A stretch of DNA of 64,000 nt, taken from assembly GCA_029881255.1 (NCBI GenBank), contig JAOUMY010000001.1, positions 62,001 through 126,000 of the forward strand. Direction: 5' to 3'. Within the stretch, counting starts at the first letter, position 1. Every line of letters begins with the position of its first letter. The position numbers and the translations under genes are program-made. This DNA comes from Gammaproteobacteria bacterium (GTDB lineage Bacteria > Pseudomonadota > Gammaproteobacteria > S012-40). A model generated the notes under the pieces. It did no database searches, was not told the origin of the DNA, and saw only the letters and a list, made by a program, of their open reading frames with translations. Shown in pieces: positions 16,832 through 25,553 of the stretch.

Positions 16832-19197
16832 TTCAGTACGATCACCTTTCGATTCGCGCAGTCAAGCTGGAGAAGTGTAGCCTCAGCCCAGGTTCTAAAC
16901 TGCATTTCACCCGCACCTATGACGGCAGGGACACCCAACTCTCCTGCACGAATTGCCATATGGGAGTTAACGCCGCCATACATCGTTACCAGCCCCGCAA
17001 TACCAGTTGCAAACAGCCAGTCATAGCCAGGATCGGCGCTAGCGATAAAAACAATACTTCCTCGCAGGCCTTGACGATTGTCAAGATTGCTCGTGACCTT
17101 TCCTTCGACTGACTTGAGCGTAATAAAATTGGGCTCGTCTCGCGGCAACTTAAACCACCAGATCTGAGAGGGATCGGTTATTACCGGGGGAAGTACCAGA
17201 GAGCGGGTTTCTTCATAAACCGCCTTTCCCTTGCGGATACTTTCTTCAAGAATATTGCGCGGCTCTTCCCAGGAACCATAAAGATATTTCACTACGCCAA
17301 TATCCACATACGACATATCCTCGCGATCGAATCCCTGCTCTTCACCATACGATTGGAGCAATTGCATGGCATTGCTCAGGCTGCGCGTAAAGACGAATTT
17401 GGAATACTCACGTCCCTCGATAGCGGATTTTATAAAATTCAAAACACTCAATCCACTATGGTTCAACTCATGCTGTGCCATCAGTTCTTCCAGCATATTC
17501 ATCTTTTCCAGAGACATGCGGAATTCACGTCGCTCATGGTTACGCCCAAGTGTTCCTTGCGTGGACCAGTCGAAATACTTTTCCGGCGCTTCGTCATAAC
17601 GAAGAGAACAAATATCATAAGTCCCGGGGCGCAAATGTCCGTAGCGTTGTAAGAATGCGTCACGACTGAGTAACTCAAAATCTGTGCTAATTTGCGAGCC
17701 CACTGTATTCAATGAACTCATAAATCGTTCATAGTCATCCTCACTAAGAACGCCGACATTGATTAGCGACTTCAACATCTGTACAGCAATAAAGCCTGCT
17801 CTGGCCAATCCTGCAAATGGCAATGTACCGTAACGCTTGCAGTCTTCCAAAAGCCAATAGATTTTTTCCAGGATATCCAGATCCGAATCAAGTATTTTTT
17901 GTTGTCGCTGTTCCAGTTCAGCAATTTTCTCTATATCTACCTTCCACAGACCCGATTCTGGATCAACAATACGGTTGGTTAGTCGCCGCAAACTATTGAC
18001 AAGCGCATTGCGCTCACCTTGTGCAAAACCGTGACGCTCCAGTTTTTCTATTCGATTTTTAATATCAAGGGTATAACAGGAGTAAATAATCTCAAACTCC
18101 ACCTTGTCATGATTGTGTGGATTCTCTCGCAGCTGATCCAGATAGTGGTCAACCAGTCGCCCTGCGAGTCCAGGCTCGATATCGGAAGGAATGAAAGAAT
18201 TAAAGCTTACCCTGACATCAATATAGGGAAATCCGCCGAAACTTTTTAGTAAGGGAAAACTCCGTAGGTTTCGGTAGCCGTAATTGGCACGCTGATAGGC
18301 CCAAATCGCATCGGTAATCAGTTCTTTGTAAAGTGATAATGTCAAAGGCCGCGGACGTATTCCGATGATTTCCGCTGGGTTCCAATCTGGCATCACGCCG
18401 AATACGGCCTGAGATCCCAGCAAATACGGATGCGGCTGCATTGCCATCGCCAGTTTTTTTTCTATTTGCGACAGCAACCGGGTTTGTTGCTCGCAACTAA
18501 GATGTGTCGAATTGGGTAATACTAAAGGCCGAACTTGCAACAAGTACAGATCGTCGTTTTCCGTGACGGCAAACTCAATATCAATAGCATCGTTGTCAAA
18601 TAGCGAACTAAGTTCGTCAAGCAAATCTGCAAGTCGTTGAAGCCAGGCGGTATTCGGTCTGTTTCTTTTAGACTTTATGCCTATCACAACCTTTACATCA
18701 TTAGATGTCCCGGCGGTAATCGTGTCTGTACTGCCACTGCCCTCATCATAATTCACTACATAATAGTGTCCACCAGAATTCGGATCTCGGCTAAACGCGA
18801 CGCCAGCGCGTACCACATTTGTCAACATGGGTTGAATCAATACCTGATCTTTATCATTGATTCGGCCGAATGAAGCGATAACGGCATCTATAGCGTTGGA
18901 AACCTGCTCTTTGCCTCTAATATCCAGCAACGATTTGAAGTGTCCTGCCATAGTACTATGCTGAGTATCTTCTAGAAGGCAGCTACTACGGACGATGAGA
19001 CTCTTGTCAAACCACCCTGACGACTCTATTTGCGAAAGCACGTTTTCCTTCGCCTTTCGCCACTGACCAACCTCTACGAGAATAAGTGGCAGCAGGTTTC
19101 CGGTTACGAGCTTTCCCGACAATGTGGCGAGATTTTCCGCTTTCGTACCGAACGCTACCTGAGACATATGCGCTATATTCTGCTTCGCGCCGTCCAT
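16828..19197 (-). CDS. PEP-synthase-like dikinase, Cj1418-type (L-glutamine kinase candidate)
   Basis: 789 residues, close in length to C. jejuni Cj1418. The N-terminal ATP-grasp region (about 1-230) resembles pyruvate phosphate dikinase/PEP synthase (SLIVRSSCLLEDTQHSTMAG, VLIQPMLTNVVRAGVAFSRD, IDIEFAVTENDDLYLLQVRP). A long helical middle domain (about 260-650) is unlike PEP synthase. The C-terminal swivelling domain carries the phosphohistidine motif GGVNSHMAIRAGELGVPAV (His746). The standard PEP/pyruvate TIM-barrel domain is absent, so the acceptor is not pyruvate. In the C. jejuni pathway the homologue phosphorylates the amide nitrogen of L-glutamine. It overlaps the methyltransferase gene by 25 bp and the amidotransferase gene by 4 bp. 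Confidence 0.87.
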   Translation of the reverse strand: MDGAKQNIAHMSQVAFGTKAENLATLSGKLVTGNLLPLILVEVGQWRKAKENVLSQIESSGWFDKSLIVRSSCLLEDTQHSTMAGHFKSLLDIRGKEQVSNAIDAVIASFGRINDKDQVLIQPMLTNVVRAGVAFSRDPNSGGHYYVVNYDEGSGSTDTITAGTSNDVKVVIGIKSKRNRPNTAWLQRLADLLDELSSLFDNDAIDIEFAVTENDDLYLLQVRPLVLPNSTHLSCEQQTRLLSQIEKKLAMAMQPHPYLLGSQAVFGVMPDWNPAEIIGIRPRPLTLSLYKELITDAIWAYQRANYGYRNLRSFPLLKSFGGFPYIDVRVSFNSFIPSDIEPGLAGRLVDHYLDQLRENPHNHDKVEFEIIYSCYTLDIKNRIEKLERHGFAQGERNALVNSLRRLTNRIVDPESGLWKVDIEKIAELEQRQQKILDSDLDILEKIYWLLEDCKRYGTLPFAGLARAGFIAVQMLKSLINVGVLSEDDYERFMSSLNTVGSQISTDFELLSRDAFLQRYGHLRPGTYDICSLRYDEAPEKYFDWSTQGTLGRNHERREFRMSLEKMNMLEELMAQHELNHSGLSVLNFIKSAIEGREYSKFVFTRSLSNAMQLLQSYGEEQGFDREDMSYVDIGVVKYLYGSWEEPRNILEESIRKGKAVYEETRSLVLPPVITDPSQIWWFKLPRDEPNFITLKSVEGKVTSNLDNRQGLRGSIVFIASADPGYDWLFATGIAGLVTMYGGVNSHMAIRAGELGVPAVIGAGEMQFRTWAEATLLQLDCANRKVIVLK

Positions 19198-19958
19198 AGA
19201 CGCGTCAGATACGTTGTTTCAATCACGTCCAGTCCACTCACTTTCTTTTCGACATAGTTCATGAATTGAGCGAAGGATTCTTCTCCTGCTTGTGCCCGGA
19301 TATCGTTAACTGACCACCATACCCCTAGATATGTCTCTGGTGATTGCTGTACCGTATGTCGGCCTTCGATATACAAGACATCCTCGAATAGAGAACTGGT
19401 ATTTAGACGATCAGAAAGTTGTTCAGTAACGCCAGACCGTCCCGAGGATACACGTTTAATATTGGGTGCGATCTTGTAAAGCGCCTGTTCGATTTCAACT
19501 AGTAAAGGATTTGCCTCAATGTAGCGCGGATTCCACAATACGGCCATCTGTCCGCCCGGACGCAATACGCGATGAAATTCCGATATCCCTTTGTCAAAGT
19601 CTACCCAATGAAAAGAAGATGCCATCGTGAGCAGGTCGACGCTATTATTGGCTAGTCCAGTGTTTTCACCACTGCCTTTCTTCCATGTAATCGCTAAATT
19701 GCCACTATCGGCTTTTCCCTGCTCGCGCATATCGTCATTTGGCTCTATGGCAATCGCCGAGGCACAACCACGTTCGGCCACCATTCGGGTCCAGATGCCG
19801 GTTCCAGCACCTACATCAACAAAATCTATTTCATCGATGGTATGTCGAACCTGGCTCAACAAGGCCGTTAGTGCCGCTTCTGCATAGCCAGGACGAAACT
19901 TGGAATAGTTTGTAGCCAGCCCGGTAAAATCACCTGGCGCCAGTTTTTCTGCTCTCAC
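19173..19958 (-). CDS. SAM-dependent methyltransferase, Cj1419-type
   Basis: 261 residues, GTG start overlapping the cysC-like stop (GTGA). It is a class I Rossmann methyltransferase: motif I IDFVDVGAGTGIWTRMVAE, acidic strand end AIAIEPNDDM, motif IV SVDLLTMASSFHWVDFD, then LRPGGQMAVLWNPRY. Small-molecule methyltransferases of this type include Cj1419 and Cj1420, which are assigned to O-methylation in phosphoramidate synthesis. Only one methyltransferase is present here, against two in C. jejuni. The substrate is inferred from the operon only. Confidence 0.88.
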   Translation of the reverse strand: MRAEKLAPGDFTGLATNYSKFRPGYAEAALTALLSQVRHTIDEIDFVDVGAGTGIWTRMVAERGCASAIAIEPNDDMREQGKADSGNLAITWKKGSGENTGLANNSVDLLTMASSFHWVDFDKGISEFHRVLRPGGQMAVLWNPRYIEANPLLVEIEQALYKIAPNIKRVSSGRSGVTEQLSDRLNTSSLFEDVLYIEGRHTVQQSPETYLGVWWSVNDIRAQAGEESFAQFMNYVEKKVSGLDVIETTYLTRLWTARSRI

Positions 19959-20494
19959 GATTTTTCCTCAAGGTGAAAGTGATCCACGATATGTTGCACA
20001 ATTTGCAACGGCGATAGAGCGCCATCATTCAACAACTCGAGATCTGGACATTTTGGTTCTTCCACAGGAATATCGATGCCCATTACATTCGATACCTGTC
20101 CAGCGATTGCTCGACTGTATAGCGCTTTCTGGTCACGCTGCACCAATACGTCGATGGGTACTTTCAAATAAATTTCATGGTAGTGACGAATTTCTTGCCT
20201 ATTCCAGGCACGAACATCATCGAACATCGAAATCGTTGCACAGACGACATCAATTCCTTGAGTCGCAAGCATATGGCACATTTTTCCGTACTGTGAAGCC
20301 AGCTGTCGCCGTTGTTCCAGGCTATGTGATTGTGTATGCCCAAAAACTTCGCGTAGCACGTCTCCGTCCAGGTATACCGATGCCTGACCTATGCTCTGTA
20401 AATGCGTATGCAGCAAACGTCCAATTGTCGTTTTTCCCGCTCCAGCCAGACCAGTAATCCAGTACACATGACCCGGTGCAATCGTCGTAGTCAC
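19955..20494 (-). CDS. APS kinase-like (CysC-like) nucleotide kinase, Cj1415-type
   Basis: 179 residues, GTG start with GGAG upstream. P-loop GLAGAGKTTIGRLL (about 15-28), the APS kinase-like ASVYLDGDVLREVFGH and a lid region QRDQKALYSRAIAG. It could be a true adenylylsulfate kinase making PAPS. The operon partners instead match the Cj1415-Cj1419 set, in which the CysC-like protein phosphorylates the 3'-OH of cytidine diphosphoramidate. No ATP sulfurylase genes are nearby, which favours the second view. It is the first gene of the operon. A divergent sulfotransferase-like gene starts 196 bp away, and such a protein could use either kind of 3'-phosphonucleotide donor. Confidence 0.85.
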   Translation of the reverse strand: MTTTIAPGHVYWITGLAGAGKTTIGRLLHTHLQSIGQASVYLDGDVLREVFGHTQSHSLEQRRQLASQYGKMCHMLATQGIDVVCATISMFDDVRAWNRQEIRHYHEIYLKVPIDVLVQRDQKALYSRAIAGQVSNVMGIDIPVEEPKCPDLELLNDGALSPLQIVQHIVDHFHLEEKS

Positions 20495-20690
20495 ATCAAT
20501 TTTCTCCGGCCAGACTGATGGTCAAACTAGAAATGGTACCCTGCATAAATGTGACGTGAGCAACAATCACGCCAGTCAAAATACGCTTGATTCGGCCTGG
20601 AGCCTATTTTGCATTTCATCGCGTTGAGCAAGGGCGACGGCTAGGCAGTCTTCCAAAAGGCAATTACTCAAAGACTCCAGGTAAAGAGTA

Positions 20691-21668
20691 TTGAACAAAA
20701 TAATTTTTTCTGTCGGCAGCGTTGGCACTATTGCAATGTGTAATCTGCTATCCCGCTATGAAGGCGTCTTTCTTCCGCACTGGAACGAGGCCAATCTCTT
20801 TCTACGTATCCATGAGCAAGTTTACCCTTCAACGATCTTCATTGTTCATAAACATCGGGAACTCGATCTTTGGTCGCAATACATACAGCAAACACCTACG
20901 GTAAAATCCTTACATATGGTGCGCAACCCCTCGGCACTGGCAATGTCTCTCGCCAATATGTGGTTATTCCGCGATATTATTGCGGGAATGCCCCTACCCG
21001 CGGATGTCACTGACTGGCTCATTTCGAAAAGCGCTCTATCGGATTTTATTTGCTTTGATCGTATCGAACAGATCTGTAGAGAAACGGACGACACACTGGT
21101 GATAGATACCAGTGAGCTGTCAGATGCAGAAATCGATGGAACAGATCTCAGAATTAGAGAACATTTCCAGCTGAATTCTTCACCAGGCGAAATAGAAAAA
21201 GGGGTCAAGAACTCTCTATTCGATCGTTTTTTGCACCATAGTCCTGTTTTTATCGCTTGGCAGGGCATTCAATTCAAAATTTATTTTTCTGCCTGGGGAA
21301 AACTGACGTTATCACCGCAAACACACGAAATTTTCAATTTCAAGTCTGATGCGATCTGGCCTCACGTTTATGATGCTCCGAAGACGATACGCGTATTGAT
21401 CGACACTAAGAATTTTCATAACATGTTTTTTGAAGATACGAGAAAGTTAATCTTACCGAGACTCGCTGAATATCTTCACAAATCGCTACCCGGTATTGGT
21501 CAACACTTATTGCAGCGGTATGAGTCAGCACTAGAACAGTTTGAAGCCATTCAATTGCACGAGCTACCAACAAGAGCCTCGGAATATTATGGGCAAATTC
21601 TCAACTCAAAAATCAATTCCTTTGTCGAGCGGCATCCCCATCTACAGTCTCGTTGGAACCTGTTTTAG
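20691..21668 (+). CDS. Sulfotransferase-like protein, candidate group transferase
   Basis: 325 residues from a TTG start with AGGTAAAGAG upstream. The N-terminus NKIIFSVGSVGTIAMCNLLS resembles the 5'-phosphate loop of sulfotransferases (beta strand, glycine-rich loop, helix). KSLHMVRNPSALAMSLANMW (about 73-92) resembles the 3'-phosphate-binding RNP...S motif. The rest is not recognised. It faces away from the CysC-like gene, so both could share a control region. The donor might be PAPS or a 3'-phosphonucleotide phosphoramidate made by the operon. The same frame continues as protein-like sequence beyond the TAG stop (see 21669-21897). Confidence 0.65.
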   Translation: MNKIIFSVGSVGTIAMCNLLSRYEGVFLPHWNEANLFLRIHEQVYPSTIFIVHKHRELDLWSQYIQQTPTVKSLHMVRNPSALAMSLANMWLFRDIIAGMPLPADVTDWLISKSALSDFICFDRIEQICRETDDTLVIDTSELSDAEIDGTDLRIREHFQLNSSPGEIEKGVKNSLFDRFLHHSPVFIAWQGIQFKIYFSAWGKLTLSPQTHEIFNFKSDAIWPHVYDAPKTIRVLIDTKNFHNMFFEDTRKLILPRLAEYLHKSLPGIGQHLLQRYESALEQFEAIQLHELPTRASEYYGQILNSKINSFVERHPHLQSRWNLF

Positions 21669-21897
21669 CTATCCAGAGAAGAGGTTTTGCAAAACGAAGT
21701 ATTGGCCCGTTTTCGATCCGCTTCTTCGCCGATGGGCATTCAATACCGAGGCAAACCCAATGGTGATAGCCAAGCCATCGACACTTTTAGTATTGCCGGC
21801 AACGTCTTTTAGATTCACTCCGAGCACCTTGTTGCCCTGGTTCATTTTTTCATCAGCCAGCTACCCGATGGATCGCCTCATTCTACATTTGAATAGC
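21669..21897 (+). pseudogene. Possible remnant: coding-like extension after the sulfotransferase-like stop
   Basis: After the TAG at 21666 the same reading frame continues with protein-like sequence. It includes LSREEVLQNEVLARFRSASS, a second in-frame TAG near 21810, then SEHLVALVHFFISQLPDGSP and a third TAG at 21895. This could be the decayed C-terminal part of a once longer protein, or chance. An overlapping 192-codon frame in another register (21541-22119) shows no recognisable domain. Confidence 0.25.
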
Positions 21898-22183
21898 ACT
21901 ACTGCGCTTCAAACCACTGAAGACACTCTACGTAAAACACGCGGTAGTCCACGCTTAGATCGATCAAGCCTCGCTGACACCCGGAATTTCAGACTCAAAC
22001 AGCCTTGGACAAAAGATAAGCTTATGTTTTTAAAAGATAACACCGGCACTAATGTCTGGACTGGATTCAATCGTTTTAGTAAGCTAGAAAACAGGTGTCT
22101 CGACAGACAATTTTCATAGATGTCTAATGTCGACATAAGCACAATTGCGCATACTAACAATTCAAAAAAACGGGGATATCGAC
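21898..22183. other. Intergenic region before lipoprotein gene
   Basis: Together with the possible remnant just upstream this makes a 515-base stretch without an intact gene. No promoter, RNA or repeat was recognised. A Shine-Dalgarno-like CGGGGA lies just before the GTG at 22184. Confidence 0.35.
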
Positions 22184-24139
22184 GTGGGGACGATACATAT
22201 CACTCGACAACAGCTTGGGGTTGGCGGCAAACATTTGGCCATACTGGCAGGTCTAGGGCTGCTCGCATCCTGTGGCCAGGGTTTGGACAAAAACCCTGAT
22301 ACAACAGATGGGCCTCGTTTTTCAGATATACCGCTAAGCTATCTCCCCTTCGCCAATTCATTCAAAGACCAGCCACCTTCGTCAATCGGCCTGTTAAACA
22401 GCGAAGACTTCAACGATAGTATTCGTGGCGACATCGTCAGCAATTCGGGAAAACCCGATTTTTTATTCGATACCGCGTTTGACTACCGTAGTGACAAAAC
22501 AACCGCTTTACCGCCCGTGCGCGACCGCGACTACAATGCGACACTCATATTCGACGGCCAGTATGACACTTCGACGCGTCATGTAACGAATTTTCACACC
22601 GACAGTTTCCTGTTTACCAAAAACAGTCGCCTATATCGACAACCTATCTGGCAGACACGCTCTAGCGCGGCGCAAGTCATTTCGAGTGGTGCACGTTTCA
22701 ACGTAGGCAATTTGTGCCAGCTCAATGGCAAAGGTGACAACAAAGGCAAGTTTCTTCTGGTAGGTCAGGATTATCAAAATGTCGATAACTCCATTATTGT
22801 CTACAAGGAAGCCATGCTGTCACAGAACGACAAGAATCAACGCGTGAAACTCTGTGACGCAAACTCAGCCACATGGCGATTTGTCGCCTTGAATGCTAGC
22901 GAATCCATGCTACCACTGGAAATTCCACACAAGCTTGCAGGCACCATATTTCAACCGGTACATGACGTGAATAGCGGCGTACTCACCGGTTGGGTCGTCA
23001 ATGATGCGACAGGTAGTTTGCGCCATTACACGCGAGATTTTAACAGTTACACGTCGATACCTGTTCCTACCACTAACGGAGATGCGGATACCAGCAATGA
23101 CTGGATAGTGTGGTTGGGCGAGGAAGAAAACGGAAGTTCAATTTGGTTCGCCACCCACGGTGTTCACTTACACCGTTATAACACCCAAAGTAAAACGCTT
23201 GTGACACCACCAGGCGGCAACATGCCATCCTTTTCAGCCGTACCAGACAGCAACCATGCACTTCAGGTATTTGGCGCATTTAAACATAACCAGTACCCCT
23301 TGTTTGCATTTGACTCCAACTATCTCTATTTCGTCATCAGAAACACGCAAGTTGCTACGACAGGAACAGACGGAACGCCGCTGTATCATTTTATTGTCAG
23401 ACGAATTCCGGCCGCAGGAACCAGCAGTATGCCGGAGACGCTTGCGCAATTTCTCGCTCATGATTTAGGTAAAATGTTGTTAACTGACAATAAGCTGGTG
23501 CTTTCCGTCAGCGACCAGGAGGACACCAGCGAAGGCAGCCGTTTTGTACTCATTGATAAAAACAGCACTTCGTTGGAACCGATGCATGTGACACCGATTA
23601 CCGGACATAAATGCCTGTTCAATCTGATTGCCAGTGGCACACGGGTATTTGGTAACTCCCTCGCCCTGGAGAGTTGCCGCAAACCCACCACGCAAGATAC
23701 ACACGTACATTTTTTTCAATTTGATGAGTCCGGCCAAGGAAGTTATATCGACAATAAACAGAGCCGAATACTGGCAGCGGAATATACCTCGGAATACAGC
23801 CCGTTTGCGCGCAGTCAAACTATTAAGACACTGGTCGTGAAACGTAATATGGTTTCTGCAGGCACAAACTGGACGGATAGTTTCCGTGTCTTCAATCCTG
23901 CACTGGCCCAGGACACAGCTATACTCGGCGAGATTTCGGGTAAGAACGAGGCCATGTCGGCACGTGTAACCCTCATGCCTGGTTTTACTGTCGGTATGGT
24001 GGAGACACAGCTATCAGTTGAGCGCCAAAAGCTATTCGCCTATTCTTTGCTGCAAGATAACTCTCTAAAAGAGATTTCTCCCGGCTTCTCGTCTGAGGCA
24101 TCTCATCGCTGGGTTTCCCCGTTTACCTTACCGCCTTAA
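22184..24139 (+). CDS. Hypothetical outer-surface or periplasmic lipoprotein
   Basis: 651 residues from the GTG at 22184, chosen because CGGGGA lies seven bases upstream. The resulting N-terminus is a lipoprotein signal ending in the lipobox LLASC; the frame is open upstream to 22145. The mature protein is long, beta-rich and has no recognised domain. Recurrent short motifs (LYFVIRN, LIFDGQYD, WIVWLGEEENGSSIWFATHG) suggest a beta-propeller-like sensor or binding protein. It has no clear operon partner. It is divided from the GT4 gene by 222 bp. Confidence 0.75.
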   Translation: MGTIHITRQQLGVGGKHLAILAGLGLLASCGQGLDKNPDTTDGPRFSDIPLSYLPFANSFKDQPPSSIGLLNSEDFNDSIRGDIVSNSGKPDFLFDTAFDYRSDKTTALPPVRDRDYNATLIFDGQYDTSTRHVTNFHTDSFLFTKNSRLYRQPIWQTRSSAAQVISSGARFNVGNLCQLNGKGDNKGKFLLVGQDYQNVDNSIIVYKEAMLSQNDKNQRVKLCDANSATWRFVALNASESMLPLEIPHKLAGTIFQPVHDVNSGVLTGWVVNDATGSLRHYTRDFNSYTSIPVPTTNGDADTSNDWIVWLGEEENGSSIWFATHGVHLHRYNTQSKTLVTPPGGNMPSFSAVPDSNHALQVFGAFKHNQYPLFAFDSNYLYFVIRNTQVATTGTDGTPLYHFIVRRIPAAGTSSMPETLAQFLAHDLGKMLLTDNKLVLSVSDQEDTSEGSRFVLIDKNSTSLEPMHVTPITGHKCLFNLIASGTRVFGNSLALESCRKPTTQDTHVHFFQFDESGQGSYIDNKQSRILAAEYTSEYSPFARSQTIKTLVVKRNMVSAGTNWTDSFRVFNPALAQDTAILGEISGKNEAMSARVTLMPGFTVGMVETQLSVERQKLFAYSLLQDNSLKEISPGFSSEASHRWVSPFTLPP

Positions 24140-24225
24140 ACGGTGCAACAGGGATGTCGCTGTTCACGTTATAGCGTTCCAAAAAATATTTAGACCGATA
24201 TCCTAGTACTCATTCACGCACTTAC

Positions 24226-24241
24226 TGGCACATTATTCGCT
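24226..24241 (+). promoter_or_regulatory. Candidate sigma-54 (-24/-12) promoter upstream of GT4 gene
   Basis: TGGCAC followed by a GC dinucleotide (in TCGCT), with exactly 10 bases between the GG and GC pairs, as in sigma-54 promoters. The -12 element reads TCGC instead of TTGC. It lies about 120 bp upstream of the GT4 start. A sigma-54-type activator gene lies 4 kb downstream. This is a single motif match. Confidence 0.3.
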
Positions 24242-24361
24242 ACAGCCTTTTCTTTAGACGTATGATTTTCACAACCGTTTACTGAACTGCTCAGTCACTA
24301 TCTATCCAGATAAACAGGGAATGTCTCAAAATAGTCATCGTAACAAAAAGGCGTGTCATTT

Positions 24362-25495
24362 ATGAGTAAACCACTCAAGGTGACTATCGTATTCTCCGAC
24401 ATGACGAAAGCGCCTGCATATGAGTGGTTTGTCGACGAGGTCGATCGAACAAATATCGCTTTCACATTTGTATTCCTAAATGCCCAAACATCAGACACAG
24501 CCGAGTATATACGCGCAAAAGGTCTACCCGTTCACTACATAAGCTATCGCGGAAAGAAAGACCTGCCTTTAGCCACTTTACGCCTGATCGGGCTTTTTCT
24601 TCGCACTCGACCCGACATCGTGCACACACACTTATTTGGCGCCTCTCTGGCAGGGCTCACGGCTGCGTGGATAACTCGGATAAAAAATCGAATACATACG
24701 CGTCATCATTCCAGCTTTCATCATGACTATCACCCACATGCGGTGAAATATGATCGGTACATCAATCGGCTGTCAACGCACATAGTCGCCACCGATAAAC
24801 TGGTACACGACATACTAGTAAATCAGGAGGCTGTACCCGAGAAAAAAATCAGCATCATTTACCTCGGATTCAAACTGGACTATTTTCGTCACGTCGAGGC
24901 TTCGAGAATACAGTTCATCCGGGAACGCTATGGTATACCCGACAATGGTATCGTCTATGGCATGGTCAGTCGTCTGATGACATTAAAGGGAGTCGATTAC
25001 GCCTTGCGTGCTCTGGAAAGACTGTTAAACGAGGAACCCACATCTGTCGCCGTCATCGCGAACGCGAAAGGCAGCCAACGACAAGAAGTCGAGAACATGA
25101 TCGCCCGTATGGATTGCGGCGCTCGTATTATTTTGATTGAATTTGAAACCGAAATGAATGCCTTATACAAGGCCATGCATTATTTTATACACGTGCCGAT
25201 AAATCATCGTATCGAGGCGTTTGGCCAGGTATATATCGAAGCAATGGCAGCAGGCATACCTTGCGTGGTCACCATCTCGGGCATTGCGAATGAAGTAATC
25301 AAACACGAGCACAATGCATTAGTCGTCGACTACTGTAATAGTGATGAAATCTATTTTTCACTAAAGAAACTTCAACAAGATACACAGCTAAAAGACAAGA
25401 TAGTTCAAAACGCTGTTGTCGACTCCAGTCACTTTGAATTCAGTCCAACTGTCGCTCAGTTGGAAAACCTCTATTTAGCCGGAATAACTTCTTAA
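24362..25495 (+). CDS. GT4-family glycosyltransferase
   Basis: 377 residues from the ATG at 24362; a GTG three codons earlier is too close to the AAAAAGG ribosome site. It has a GT-B fold: the N-terminal domain has RPDIVHTHLFGASLAGLTA, the linker NQEAVPEKKISIIYLGF, then YGMVSRLMTLKGVDYALRAL at the C-terminal domain. The donor-site motif is EAFGQVYIEAMAAGIPCVVT, containing the E-x7-E of family 4. It would transfer a sugar from a nucleotide donor to a surface glycan or lipid. It stands alone but is near the phosphoramidate-type operon, so a shared surface polysaccharide is possible. Confidence 0.92.
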   Translation: MSKPLKVTIVFSDMTKAPAYEWFVDEVDRTNIAFTFVFLNAQTSDTAEYIRAKGLPVHYISYRGKKDLPLATLRLIGLFLRTRPDIVHTHLFGASLAGLTAAWITRIKNRIHTRHHSSFHHDYHPHAVKYDRYINRLSTHIVATDKLVHDILVNQEAVPEKKISIIYLGFKLDYFRHVEASRIQFIRERYGIPDNGIVYGMVSRLMTLKGVDYALRALERLLNEEPTSVAVIANAKGSQRQEVENMIARMDCGARIILIEFETEMNALYKAMHYFIHVPINHRIEAFGQVYIEAMAAGIPCVVTISGIANEVIKHEHNALVVDYCNSDEIYFSLKKLQQDTQLKDKIVQNAVVDSSHFEFSPTVAQLENLYLAGITS

Positions 25496-25553
25496 AGCAC
25501 CCGATTATTACCTGCCCGTCCAGTTCGAGTATGACCACGCTATGAGCTGATCA

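Noticed and set aside
21541-22119. A 192-codon plus-strand frame overlapping the end of the sulfotransferase-like gene
   Set aside because: It overlaps a better supported gene, has no recognisable domain and an unusual Ser/Thr/Phe-rich composition, and no Shine-Dalgarno.
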